From an uncultured Caulobacter sp. (GTDB lineage Bacteria; Pseudomonadota; Alphaproteobacteria; Caulobacterales; Caulobacteraceae), in assembly GCA_913776195.1 (NCBI GenBank), contig CAJYMH010000016.1:1-37576 (forward strand): DNA of 37,576 nt, in the 5' to 3' direction. The notes under the pieces were generated by a model. It was not told the DNA's origin and did no database searches. It saw only the letters and a list, made by a program, of their open reading frames with translations. Each line of letters starts with the position of its first letter. Position 1 is the first letter of the stretch. Position numbers and translations under genes: made by a program. Of the stretch, positions 10,884 to 19,010 are shown one piece after another.

Positions 10884-11975
10884 ATGTCCGGGCTTCTCGA
10901 CCGTCGGTCGCTCCTGTTCGCTGGCGGTGCGCTGATCTGTCTCTCAAGACCGACCCTGGCCGCTGAGGCCTTTGATGCGGTGTTGTCGACCAGGCCGAAT
11001 GATCCGCGAGGCAGGGCGACCTATGACACGCTAAAGGCCGCCGTGGCCGCCGCGCCGTCACAAGGGGAGCGGCCATTTCGTATTCTTGTCACGGCCGGAA
11101 CCTGGCGTGAGCAGGCGGTCATCGACAAGCCCAACGTCCATCTGACGGGAGAGGGGCGAGACCGCACCGTCATCGTCTTCAACCAGCATGCCGCCGCACG
11201 GCGAAGCGGCGAGATCGCCACGCTCACGGTTACGGCCCCTGGCTTCCAGGCCCGACGCCTGACCATCGCCAATGATTTCGACTATCCCGGCAACATGCCG
11301 GCTGACGTGCCGTATGACCGCACCGGCGCGAGCGGCGCTCAGGCGCTAGCGCTGAGGCTTGGGCAGGGCTCCGATAAGGCGTGGCTCGATGACGTCGCCC
11401 TCACGGGCTGGCAGGACACGCTCTATGCCGAGGCTGGCCGCAGCCTCTACACCGACTGCTTCATCAGCGGCTGCGTCGATTTCATCTACGGGGCGGGGGT
11501 GGCCGTCTTCGAACGCTGCGAAATTCGTTCGCGCACGCGGCCAGGCAAGGATTTCCACGGCTTCATCGCCGCGCCCAACACCAACCGCAACCAGGCCTAT
11601 GGCCTGGTGTTTGTCGACTGCCGACTGACCCGGGACGCCGACATGCCAGACCACACCATGGCGCTGGGCCGACCGTGGCGATCGACGAAGGTGTTCCCCG
11701 ACGGCCGCTATGGCGACCCCGACGCGGTGGGGCACGCCGCCTTCATCCGTTGCTGGATGGATCGCCACATCGTTCCGGAGGGCTGGTATCCCATGCATTA
11801 CAATCTGCGCAGCGGACGCAGGACCATGTATCAGCCCGAAGATGCGCGCCTTTTCGAGTTCGCTAGCAGGGGGCCGGGCGCCGGCCGCGCGTCGAAAACC
11901 CGGCGAATGCTGTCGGCCAGCCAGGCGCGTCTCTATCAGCGAGCGAGCCTTTTGGACGGGTGGGCCCCCCACTGA
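10884..11975 (+). CDS. Pectin methylesterase (carbohydrate esterase family 8)
   Basis: A 363-residue protein with an N-terminal signal (hydrophobic segment after LDRRSLLF, cleavage near LAAEA) and the right-handed parallel beta-helix pattern of CE8. Catalytic landmarks are intact: GWQDTLY supplies Gln177 and Asp178 (acid/base and oxyanion), CVDFIYG supplies the nucleophile Asp199, and ALGRPW supplies Arg263. Family reaction: removal of methyl esters from homogalacturonan, giving pectate and methanol. RR at positions 7-8 followed by a hydrophobic run could also be read as a Tat signal. It lies 62 bp after the TonB receptor and probably shares its transcript, subject to the intervening hairpin. 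It ends 6 bp from the convergent small gene at 11982. No pectate lyase is visible in this window, so degradation would need enzymes encoded elsewhere. Confidence 0.92.
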   Translation: MSGLLDRRSLLFAGGALICLSRPTLAAEAFDAVLSTRPNDPRGRATYDTLKAAVAAAPSQGERPFRILVTAGTWREQAVIDKPNVHLTGEGRDRTVIVFNQHAAARRSGEIATLTVTAPGFQARRLTIANDFDYPGNMPADVPYDRTGASGAQALALRLGQGSDKAWLDDVALTGWQDTLYAEAGRSLYTDCFISGCVDFIYGAGVAVFERCEIRSRTRPGKDFHGFIAAPNTNRNQAYGLVFVDCRLTRDADMPDHTMALGRPWRSTKVFPDGRYGDPDAVGHAAFIRCWMDRHIVPEGWYPMHYNLRSGRRTMYQPEDARLFEFASRGPGAGRASKTRRMLSASQARLYQRASLLDGWAPH

Positions 11976-11981
11976 GGGTGG

Positions 11982-12314
11982 TCAGGCCGCAAGCGAGATC
12001 AGAGCGCAAAGCCGAGCTTCGGTCTCACTGAAGAACCAGCCTTCATGCTTGAACATCGCGCCACGACGATATTCGGCGCGCACCCTGGCGGCGAGGTCGG
12101 GGGCCTTGGCCGACGCGCCAAAGACAGCAGTGCGAAGGCCTGCGGCGTCTGATGGATTGATCGCCAGCCAGGCGCGGCCGATCTTCGACGCCGCCTCGGC
12201 ATCCACCGCCGCAAGAGCCGGCGTGCGGGCCAAACCGCTATCGGCCCGGCCAAGCGCGGTCATCGCCGTCAGGCCATAAAGAGCCTGAAGCAGGCTACGT
12301 TTGCTGAGCATCAT
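11982..12314 (-). CDS. Small protein paired with a GMC oxidoreductase, possibly a sorbitol/gluconate dehydrogenase small-subunit-like protein
   Basis: A 110-residue protein with an N-terminal basic-hydrophobic segment (MLSKRSLLQALYGLTAMTAL) that may be an export signal or anchor; it lacks a true RR pair. Its start overlaps the stop of the GMC gene in the TGATG arrangement (TGA at 12316-12314, ATG at 12314-12312), so translation is probably coupled. The C-terminal pattern GWFFSETEARLCALISLA and the central GRAWLAINPSDA resemble what I recall of short accessory proteins encoded next to FAD-dependent GMC dehydrogenases (FAD-SLDH type). That link is from memory and moderate. The protein is shorter than typical gamma subunits. 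Likely role by inference: export, folding or electron-transfer partner of the GMC enzyme. Confidence 0.7.
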   Translation of the reverse strand: MMLSKRSLLQALYGLTAMTALGRADSGLARTPALAAVDAEAASKIGRAWLAINPSDAAGLRTAVFGASAKAPDLAARVRAEYRRGAMFKHEGWFFSETEARLCALISLAA

Positions 12315-13843
12315 CAGGCGGCTCCCAGATCGCGCTTGAGGTGGTCGGCGAGGCGGATCGCCAGGGCGGCCAAGGTCAGGGTCGGATTGACGAGACCGGA
12401 TGTGGGGAAGACCGAACTTCCGGCCACATAGAGGTTAGCCACCTCGTGCGCCCGGCAGTCAGCATCGACGACGCCCTGCGAAGGCGTCGCGGACATCCGC
12501 GTCGTCCCCATGTGGTGGCGAGAGGGGCTCATGGAGGTGAGCACGTCTTTGGTGTCCACGGGCCAGCAGATTCGGCCCAACCCCTGGCCGCCAAAGGCCA
12601 TGGCGAACCCTGTGGCCGAACCGTTGAGGCTGTCCCAATCGCTCTGGCCGTAACGCCACTCAAGCTGAGCTCTTGGCTGACCAAGCGCGTCGGTTTCAGC
12701 TGACAGGGTGATACGACTGTCTCGATCGGGTGCTTCTTCCGACATCAAAAAGAAGTCCAAGGCTTGCGCCGTTCGCCCTTCGATCGCCCCGTAAAGCTGG
12801 ATCGCCGATGCGCCCAGAGCGCCGGCCTTTGGCGCCGGCTTTGGCTGCAGGGACAGCGTCATGGTGCAGTTGCCGACGCCAAGGCGCTGCTGTTCTTGCG
12901 GATCCAGCACGAACACGGCGTGAGGGCGATCGCGAGGTTGGTTGTCGTAGAGCGCCAGATCCTGCGAGGTCGCCAGCATGGCCTCGGCGTCCCCGCGCGG
13001 GTCATCGACGCCCGTTGTGATCACCACGTGTCCCTGAAAGCAGCGACCGACCCAATCGGAGGCGTTGGCGACCCCTTCGGGCCGCTCCTTGTTCGAGGCC
13101 AGCAGCAGCCTGGCGTTCTCGATCCCTCCCGCCGCCAGAACATATCGCCGGCCACGCGCCGTCATCTGCGGCCCGTTCAGACACCGCAGCTCAAGGTGAT
13201 CGACCTCACCGGCGCCGTTCAGGCGCAGGGCTGTTACGTTTGCGTACAGATAGATGTGTATGTTCTGCGCCCTGGCCGGGGCGTCGCAAAACCGCCTGAA
13301 CGCCGCGGGGTCGACGCGGCCGGATAACGGACTATAGGCGCGAGGCGAGGCGCGCAGCGCCGCCGTCGCCTCGCCCAGGGGCTTGAACGGCGTTCCTTGC
13401 GGCAGGCCGCCGTCCTGCGGAAAGCGCGGCAGTTTGAGGTGATCGCAGGCCCTATCGTAATAGGGCGTCAGCTCCTTCCTGCCGAAGGGCCAGCCGCTCA
13501 ACGGCCGCCAGGGGCGCGAGGCGAAATCAATGGCGTCCAGCGGGCCGCACTTGCCGCCCCACACGTGCCCCGAGCCCCCTAAGGCGCGCACGCGCGACTG
13601 GCCCAGGTAGCTGTTGATGGTCCGATCCGGATTGCCGGGGCCCTTCATGACGGCGGGGCCGTCATAGAGCTTTTGCAGTTCCGCATCCGGCTCCAGCCCG
13701 CCGCCCTCCAAGATAGCGACGCGCACGGCGCTTTGTGCCAATTCATGGGCCAGGATCAGGCCGGCGATCCCGCCGCCGACGATGACGAGATCGGCTTCGA
13801 TTTGCTCGCCATCGGGCAAGCCTCTGGCGTCGGTGACAGGCAT
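12314..13843 (-). CDS. GMC-family FAD-dependent oxidoreductase
   Basis: A 509-residue flavoprotein. The N-terminal Rossmann motif DLVIVGGGIAGLILA (about residues 18-32) binds FAD. The segment RVRALGGSGHVWGGKCGPLD is the GMC region near the flavin, and the C-terminal block SRHHMGTTRM followed by SGLVNPTLTLAALA contains the His and Asn expected at the active site. Family members oxidise alcohols, sugars or sterols; the substrate is not evident. The ATG at 13843 has the ribosome site GGAGAAGG. No own signal peptide is visible, so if it acts in the periplasm it would need its small partner for export. The gene starts 43 bp after the M56-ankyrin gene and overlaps the small partner gene by 1 nt, which makes one four-gene minus-strand operon likely. 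Confidence 0.9.
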   Translation of the reverse strand: MPVTDARGLPDGEQIEADLVIVGGGIAGLILAHELAQSAVRVAILEGGGLEPDAELQKLYDGPAVMKGPGNPDRTINSYLGQSRVRALGGSGHVWGGKCGPLDAIDFASRPWRPLSGWPFGRKELTPYYDRACDHLKLPRFPQDGGLPQGTPFKPLGEATAALRASPRAYSPLSGRVDPAAFRRFCDAPARAQNIHIYLYANVTALRLNGAGEVDHLELRCLNGPQMTARGRRYVLAAGGIENARLLLASNKERPEGVANASDWVGRCFQGHVVITTGVDDPRGDAEAMLATSQDLALYDNQPRDRPHAVFVLDPQEQQRLGVGNCTMTLSLQPKPAPKAGALGASAIQLYGAIEGRTAQALDFFLMSEEAPDRDSRITLSAETDALGQPRAQLEWRYGQSDWDSLNGSATGFAMAFGGQGLGRICWPVDTKDVLTSMSPSRHHMGTTRMSATPSQGVVDADCRAHEVANLYVAGSSVFPTSGLVNPTLTLAALAIRLADHLKRDLGAA

Positions 13844-13886
13844 GGCCTTCTCCGTTGAAATTGATGCTTAGAGAAGTCTGACTAGG

Positions 13887-15500
13887 TCAGGCGCTTGCGC
13901 CGTGAGCTCGCAGATAGGCGACGATGTCGGCACGTCCTGAGCGACGGGCCATGGATAACGCCGAGCGCGCTTCGGCTGGCCGGCCCGTTCGCGGCGCCAT
14001 GACCACTTGGTTCACATCCGCCCCAGCCTCAACCAGACGCCGGACCGCCGCAAACTGGCCGCGACGAGCGGCGGTGATCAGGGCGGTCTCGTCGTGGATG
14101 ACCGCAGCATTGATCTGAGCGCCGGCGTTCAGCAACAGGTCCATCATCTCAAGGTGGCCGGAGGCGGCGGCGTTGATAAGCGCATTGCCATCGCCGATGG
14201 AGGCCAGGTTCACATCCGCGCCGCGCTCGATCAGCAATCGCGCGATGGCGAGGTCCCCTGCGCCGGCGGCGATGATCAGCGCCGTCCCGTCGCCAGAGCC
14301 TGCAGCATTTGGATCCGCCCCGCCGTCCAGCAGGCGACGGGTCAGGGAAAGCTCGCCCCTTTCGACCGCAAGCAGCAGCGCCGATGCGCCTTGATCCGAT
14401 CTTGCGTCGGCGGATGCGCCTGCCGCCAAAAGCTGAGCCGCCTCGCTGACCTGGCCATCCTTCACCGCTTGGATGAGCGCAGGGTCCGAAGGCGTCTGGG
14501 TCTTAGGCGCTGGCTGCGAGATCGGTGCTTGGGCCGGCTGCGCCGCCCAGGCCGCGACCGCGCCGGCCAAGGCCGCCGCCACCGCAAGGCCCAGGCCTGT
14601 GATGCGTCGCGTCGTATTGGGGATCGTGTTGAGACGCCTGATGCGCCGCTGCAGTTCAACCTTCCGGCCGGCCAGCCAATGGCATCCCAAAGGCGCCGCG
14701 ATCTCGCAAAGCTGCGTCTTCAGCATCGCCTGCGCGTAGAGGCGGCGATCACGCGGAAAGTGGGCGGCTATCGTCTCGTCGCAGGCCAGCTCCTGATCAA
14801 TGCGAAGCAGGCGTGCGCCGAGGTGGGCTAAGGGATTGAACCAGAAGATCGCCTGGAAAGCGGCGACAGCAAGATTGATCTGGGCGTCCCCGCCACGCAG
14901 GTGCATTCGCTCGTGGGCGAGGATCAGCGCCTGCTCCTTAAGGCTGAAGCGCTCGTGGAAGTCCGCCGGCACCACGATCCTGGGACGAAGCGCGCCGACC
15001 AGAGCAGGGCCGACGTCGGCCGCCTTAGCATGGAAGATAGCGCCGTGCGCATCCTCCTCGCGCCGAAGCGCGCCCAGACCGCTTACGTAGCGGCGCTGAC
15101 CCACCATAAGGCAAAGCGAAAAGAGCGCCGCACCAACCGCCCACAGAGCCATCAAACCAGAGGCGTTCGCGCCGACGCCGTCGACGATATGCGACAGGCT
15201 CAAGGCGGACGGCGGGTCAAATGCTTCAGCGGCGGTCTGGGCCGAAACCGGAGGCGACGTCATCTGGCTAAAGACCGACAGCGCTCCAGACGAAGTCGTC
15301 TGAGCAGAATCGGGGGCCTGCTCAAGGCGAGGCAGGGCCACCGCGAGCATGACCGCGGGCACGACCAGCCAAAGGGCGTATGCCGACCGGGCGCTGAACG
15401 CCCGGCGCGCGAGGTTGCGCAGCGCCATGACGACAAGCAACGCCATGCTGGCGGCCGCAGCCTGCTCGGCTGCAAATATGAGAAGTTCAGCGGCCATCAT
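13887..15500 (-). CDS. M56 (BlaR1/MecR1-type) membrane zinc protease with C-terminal ankyrin repeats
   Basis: A 537-residue protein. Membrane segments lie near residues 6-26, 39-57 and 112-132. The M56 zinc motif HERMH follows at residues 196-200, with the downstream acidic block DQELACDE supplying the third ligand, and a fourth membrane segment lies near 305-325. From about residue 345 to the end there are roughly five to six ankyrin repeats (for example GDGTALIIAAGAGDLAIARL). In BlaR1 the part after the last membrane segment is the external beta-lactam sensor; here ankyrin repeats take that place, so the signal is probably different. In the paradigm, the protease domain is activated and leads to cleavage of the BlaI-type repressor. 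The gene overlaps the upstream blaI-like gene by 14 nt. Confidence 0.9.
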   Translation of the reverse strand: MMAAELLIFAAEQAAAASMALLVVMALRNLARRAFSARSAYALWLVVPAVMLAVALPRLEQAPDSAQTTSSGALSVFSQMTSPPVSAQTAAEAFDPPSALSLSHIVDGVGANASGLMALWAVGAALFSLCLMVGQRRYVSGLGALRREEDAHGAIFHAKAADVGPALVGALRPRIVVPADFHERFSLKEQALILAHERMHLRGGDAQINLAVAAFQAIFWFNPLAHLGARLLRIDQELACDETIAAHFPRDRRLYAQAMLKTQLCEIAAPLGCHWLAGRKVELQRRIRRLNTIPNTTRRITGLGLAVAAALAGAVAAWAAQPAQAPISQPAPKTQTPSDPALIQAVKDGQVSEAAQLLAAGASADARSDQGASALLLAVERGELSLTRRLLDGGADPNAAGSGDGTALIIAAGAGDLAIARLLIERGADVNLASIGDGNALINAAASGHLEMMDLLLNAGAQINAAVIHDETALITAARRGQFAAVRRLVEAGADVNQVVMAPRTGRPAEARSALSMARRSGRADIVAYLRAHGASA

Positions 15501-15855
15501 CGATCTCTGCGATCAGACGCTTGAGTTCGGCCACATCTTCGGGCGTCAGGGTCTCGCGAGCCGAGAAGTGGGCCACCAGGGGGGCAAGACGACCTTCAAA
15601 GAGCCGGTCGATCAGGCCGCGGCTTTCAGCGTGCACATAATCCCCGCGGGCGGTGAGCGGGCGATAGAGATAACGCCGACCGTCGCGCTCGGCGGCGATC
15701 GCGCCCTTGGTCAGCAGGCGGTTCAGAAGGCTTTTGACTGTGCCTTCGCTCCAGTCCTGATCGCCCGCGACATCGGCGGCGATCTGCTCAGCCGTAAGGG
15801 GACTTTGGCGCCAGAGCGCCTCCATCAGCAAACTTTCCGCCGCACTAATCCGCAT
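15487..15855 (-). CDS. BlaI/MecI/CopY-family repressor
   Basis: A 122-residue winged-helix repressor from the ATG at 15855 (protein MRISAAESLLMEALW). A GTG at 15864 would add three residues but lacks a spaced ribosome site. Family landmarks are the N-terminal ISAAESLLMEALW, the recognition region WSEGTVKSLLNRLLTKGAI with the wing following (DGRRYLYRPL), and a C-terminal dimerisation helix region. Such repressors bind dyads in their own promoter and are inactivated by cleavage or by signal from a partner M56 protease, which here is the overlapping next gene. Candidate operators lie directly upstream at 15855-15900. The likely regulon, by inference, is its own four-gene operon including the GMC oxidoreductase. 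Confidence 0.93.
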   Translation of the reverse strand: MRISAAESLLMEALWRQSPLTAEQIAADVAGDQDWSEGTVKSLLNRLLTKGAIAAERDGRRYLYRPLTARGDYVHAESRGLIDRLFEGRLAPLVAHFSARETLTPEDVAELKRLIAEIDDGR

Positions 15856-15900
15856 AACGTTCACATCCGTAATCGATGCCTAACGTTTACAGTCGTGAAC
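15855..15900 (-). promoter_or_regulatory. Candidate operator/promoter region of the BlaI-like operon
   Basis: Two copies of TAACGTTyACA lie at 15855-15865 and 15881-15891, 26 bp apart with one mismatch. The second extends into an imperfect dyad GTTTAC-agtc-GTGAAC (15885-15900), similar in shape to BlaI/MecI half-sites (TACA...TGTA). The proximal copy touches the start codon, so binding there would block initiation. Autoregulation is expected for this family. The remainder of the gap to 16079 shows no gene. Confidence 0.45.
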
Positions 15901-16079
15901 GGTGGAGTCAAGGGCGGCGTCTCACAGGCGCGCGCGGCGTAGCGCATTCAATTTTCTGTCTCGTCGCCGCAGATCGACGCGCCTCAAAGCCTTTGAGCGG
16001 CGTCTTGGAGATTATGTCGATCTGATTGCCGCAAGGCTCGCCGATTGATCGCGCAAAACGGGTTGGAAGGGCAGGGCGG

Positions 16080-16988
16080 CTACGCGCCCTTCGCAAAGCG
16101 TCTGGGAGGCTGGCCCATCACGCGTTTGAAGGCTGCGGTGAACGCGCTTTCGGACTCGTAGCCCAAGGATCGGGCGATCACGCCCACCGGCTCGCCGCCG
16201 TCCAGCAGACGATCCGCCGCCAGCATCATTCGCCAACGCGTCAGATAGCCGATCGGCGTCTCGCCCAGGCGTTCGCGAAACGCTTGCGCGAACACTGTGC
16301 GTGACAGGCCTGCAGACCGAGCCAAGGCGTCCAGGCTCCAGTCTTGCTCCGGCGCGGCATGGATTTGAGCCAATGCGGCGCCGATTTTCGGATCGGCCAA
16401 TCCGGCTAGCCACCCTGTGGCGGTCTTTGGGATTTGATCCAGGTGAAGACGCAGCGCCTGCGCCAACATCATGTGGGCCAGATGCTGTGCGATCAGCCAG
16501 GCGCCCGGGCGCGCCTCACGCAACTCCTGCATCATAAGTTCGATCGACCACCGAAGAGCGGCCTGATCGGCTGAGGATCGAAGGTGGATGATCGGCGGCA
16601 AGGTGGTCAGCAACGCCTCGGCATGGGGGCCTTTGACCTCAAAGCGACTGCCCGCCAGCAAGACCCCGCCGCCGCCGTTGTAGACGACGACCTGGCCGTC
16701 TTTGTGCGGCGACAGCACCGTGCTGGCGAGCGTGGGGGCCAGGCGTGGGTCGCTGGCGATGCGCACGTCGCAGCCGCTGGCCAGGACGAAGCAGTCGCCT
16801 TCCGACATCAAGAGAGGCTCGCCGCCGTTCTCCAGGTCCAGCCAACAGGCGCCGCGCAAAACAGCGTAGCATTTGATGCGCCCCTGCAGGTTGTCGAGCC
16901 GCAAAGACCAGTCGCCGCCGGCGTCAAAGCCAGCGGTGATGTAGCTGCGGGGCTTCAAAAGCGAGAGGACTTCGGAGAGCGGATCCAT
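16080..16988 (-). CDS. AraC-family transcriptional regulator with N-terminal cupin
   Basis: A 302-residue regulator. Residues about 5-190 form a cupin-type sensor domain (MDPLSEVLSLLKPRSYITAGFDAGG, CWLDLENGGEPLLMSEGDCFVL). Residues about 200-302 form the AraC double helix-turn-helix, including WSLDALARSAGLSRTVFAQAF and the signature GYLTRWRMMLAADRLL plus LGYESESAFTAAFKRVMG. The start is the ATG at 16988; a TTG directly before it would add one residue. It diverges from the quinone-oxidoreductase-like gene at 17108, with a 119-bp shared region. AraC genes of this cupin type are commonly next to the oxidoreductase they control, so that gene is the natural target, by inference. Confidence 0.92.
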   Translation of the reverse strand: MDPLSEVLSLLKPRSYITAGFDAGGDWSLRLDNLQGRIKCYAVLRGACWLDLENGGEPLLMSEGDCFVLASGCDVRIASDPRLAPTLASTVLSPHKDGQVVVYNGGGGVLLAGSRFEVKGPHAEALLTTLPPIIHLRSSADQAALRWSIELMMQELREARPGAWLIAQHLAHMMLAQALRLHLDQIPKTATGWLAGLADPKIGAALAQIHAAPEQDWSLDALARSAGLSRTVFAQAFRERLGETPIGYLTRWRMMLAADRLLDGGEPVGVIARSLGYESESAFTAAFKRVMGQPPRRFAKGA

Positions 16989-17107
16989 CAACCCGTACGA
17001 TCGCGATGAAGTTCAGGACGAGCGCGCATGGCTCGCGCACAGAGGCGCGACTACCTGCCTAGCACGTCGGGCGTCGCGCCTGGCGATCCAAGTATCGGAG
17101 CTTCAAT

Positions 17108-18052
17108 ATGAAGGCAGCAATCGTCCGCGAGTTTGGCGAAGCCCCCGTCTATGGCGACTTCGAAGAGCCGTCGGCGCAGGCAGGCCAGAGCGTCATAGAG
17201 GTTCGCGTCGCCCCGCTCAGCCCCATCGTAAGGGCCCTGGCGGCAGGGCGACACTACACAAGCGTCGCCTCCGCCGGCTTCGTGCCCGGCATTGACGGGG
17301 TCGGGCTCGATCCCGACGGGCGGCGCGTCTACTTCCTCTTTCCTCAATCGCCCTTTGGGTCGATGGGAGAACGATCGCTGGTGTCCAGCCAGATGACCGC
17401 GCCGGTCCCAGAAGCCTTGTCCGACGTCGAGGCTGCGGCGGTCGCCACCGCAGGTCTGGCCTCCTGGATCGCCATGACCCGCAAGGCTCCGATTCAAGAG
17501 GGACAGACGATCTTGATCAATGGCGCCACAGGTGCGGCCGGCGCCATGGCCGCGCAGATCGCTCGCAGGTTTGGCGCCGGCAAGGTCGTCGCCGTGGGGC
17601 GAAACAAAACACGTCTGGCCAAGGTGGACGCCGACGTGCGCATCCAGCTTGCACAAGACGCCGACGCCTTGCTGCGAGCGCAGTTTGATGAGGGGGTGGA
17701 CGTCGTTCTCGACTTTTTGTGGGGAGAGCCGGCGAAGCGTCTGATCACAGCGGCGACGCAACAGCGAGCCTCCCGAACGGGTGAGCCTCGCCTTCGCTAT
17801 GTGCAGCTTGGCTCGATCGCCGGGGATGAGATCGGCCTTCGCGCCGACAGCCTGCGAGGTTCTGGTCTTGAGCTGTTGGGCAGCGGGATCGGCAGTGTTG
17901 CGGTCAGCGAACTCATCGCCGGCGCAGCCGAACTCATGGCGCAGGCCGCCAAGACCCGCTTTGAGGCGCCTGTCGAAGTGCTTGGCCTGCATGAGGTGGC
18001 CAAGGCCTGGGACGGTCCCGAGGGCGTCCGCTACCTTCTGGCTCCCGACTAG
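17108..18052 (+). CDS. Zinc-free medium-chain dehydrogenase/reductase, quinone oxidoreductase-like
   Basis: A 314-residue protein of the MDR superfamily. The N-terminal GroES-like domain (KAAIVREFGEAPVYGDFEEP) lacks the catalytic and structural zinc cysteines of alcohol dehydrogenases. The nucleotide-binding segment ILINGATGAAGAMAAQIARRFGAGKVVAVGR lies near residues 138-168; its GATGAAG form and the lack of zinc ligands point to NADPH-dependent quinone or enone reduction. The ATG at 17108 is preceded by GGAG at a good distance. It diverges from the AraC regulator. The substrate cannot be told from sequence. Confidence 0.86.
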   Translation: MKAAIVREFGEAPVYGDFEEPSAQAGQSVIEVRVAPLSPIVRALAAGRHYTSVASAGFVPGIDGVGLDPDGRRVYFLFPQSPFGSMGERSLVSSQMTAPVPEALSDVEAAAVATAGLASWIAMTRKAPIQEGQTILINGATGAAGAMAAQIARRFGAGKVVAVGRNKTRLAKVDADVRIQLAQDADALLRAQFDEGVDVVLDFLWGEPAKRLITAATQQRASRTGEPRLRYVQLGSIAGDEIGLRADSLRGSGLELLGSGIGSVAVSELIAGAAELMAQAAKTRFEAPVEVLGLHEVAKAWDGPEGVRYLLAPD

Positions 18053-18123
18053 TCCAGAAGCACCCGTCTAAGGCGCCTGCTTTCGTTCGGCGGCTCTGGG
18101 GCGAAAGCGGCCATTCGACGATG

Positions 18124-18492
18124 CTAGCGCGCGCCTGGTCTTTGTCGAAAGAAGACCATGCCGCCGTGGTGCAGTTCGTCCTGCGAGACGAACGTACCGT
18201 CGGCGGTGAATCCGGTGTCGTCCCAATAGTCGATATGGGCTCCCCTGACCTCATAGCGACCCTGGTAAGCGCTTTTTCGCTGTCCGCGCGCCTCGTCGTA
18301 TCGACCGTTAGGCAGCAACTCCTGACGGATTTGACCATCGGCCGTAACCCACATGCCCACATAGGGATGTTGCACCATGAGACGATCCTTTCGATTGTGA
18401 TTGACGATCTGCGCGGTGGCCGGAACCCACAGGGCCGGAGCCAAAGTGATGGCTGCGGCCAATAGGGCCGCACAGCTGCGCCGGGCCCTCAT
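18124..18492 (-). CDS. Atu4866-family protein with signal peptide
   Basis: A 122-residue protein with an N-terminal signal (MRARRSCAALLAAAITLAPAL, cleavage near ATAQ). The mature part carries the patterns YVGMWVTADGQIRQELLPNGRYDEARG, then SAYQGRYEV and IDYWDDTGFTADGTF, which I recognise as the small beta-rich Atu4866 domain named after an Agrobacterium protein of solved structure and unknown function. Its start overlaps the end of the SnoaL-like gene by 4 nt (ATGA), so the two are translationally coupled. Atu4866 proteins are often encoded near AraC regulators and oxidoreductases, as here; the function remains unknown. Confidence 0.82.
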   Translation of the reverse strand: MRARRSCAALLAAAITLAPALWVPATAQIVNHNRKDRLMVQHPYVGMWVTADGQIRQELLPNGRYDEARGQRKSAYQGRYEVRGAHIDYWDDTGFTADGTFVSQDELHHGGMVFFRQRPGAR

Positions 18493-19010
18493 CGTGGACC
18501 CGCCGGGGCGGGGACGCGGCCAAGGACGGCGTCGTAGGCGGGCAGGTCGAGGAACGCCGTCACCTCGACGGCCTTGCCGTCCTCGAGTCGGAGAATCCAG
18601 ACATAGTCATTTTGATAGGGCCGACCGTCACCAGCTACCCCCTCGCCAGACCAGTTGACGATCACATGATCGCCTTCAGCCCAAATGCGCTTGGTCGCAG
18701 GGCGCACGGGGCTTTGCATCTTGCTTGCGAAGGGGGCGACCGCCCGACGGACAAAGTCGTCCCGCCCGCGATAGACGCCGGCGCTGGCCCCAGATCCCTC
18801 GATGGTCCAGATCACCTGCGGCGATAGAACGGCTGAGAAGAAGTCGCCGTCGCCAGAGGACCAGCGATCAAATGCGGCCGATATGACGGCCTTGTTCGAT
18901 TGGCTGGGAGACAGGGCTTCCGTTTGCGCGCCGGTCATCGACGCAGAAGCCGAAAGACCGGGGATCGCGCAGATCATCGTAGCAAGGATCAGAGCTTTTG
19001 CGGGGGTCAT
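18489..19010 (-). CDS. Exported SnoaL/NTF2-like protein
   Basis: A 173-residue protein. Residues 1-24 look like a signal peptide (MTPAKALILATMICAIPGLSASA). The rest has the cone-shaped NTF2/SnoaL pattern: an N-terminal helix with FDRWSSGDGDFF, LSPQVIWTIEGSG, YRGRDDFVRRAV, then strands with VIVNWSGEGVAGDGRPYQNDYVWILRLEDGKAVEVTAFLD. Family members range from small-molecule cyclases to stress proteins; a periplasmic version has no assigned reaction. The ribosome site AGGGACACC precedes the ATG at 19010. It is the first gene of a two-gene unit with the Atu4866-family gene. Confidence 0.82.
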   Translation of the reverse strand: MTPAKALILATMICAIPGLSASASMTGAQTEALSPSQSNKAVISAAFDRWSSGDGDFFSAVLSPQVIWTIEGSGASAGVYRGRDDFVRRAVAPFASKMQSPVRPATKRIWAEGDHVIVNWSGEGVAGDGRPYQNDYVWILRLEDGKAVEVTAFLDLPAYDAVLGRVPAPAGPR

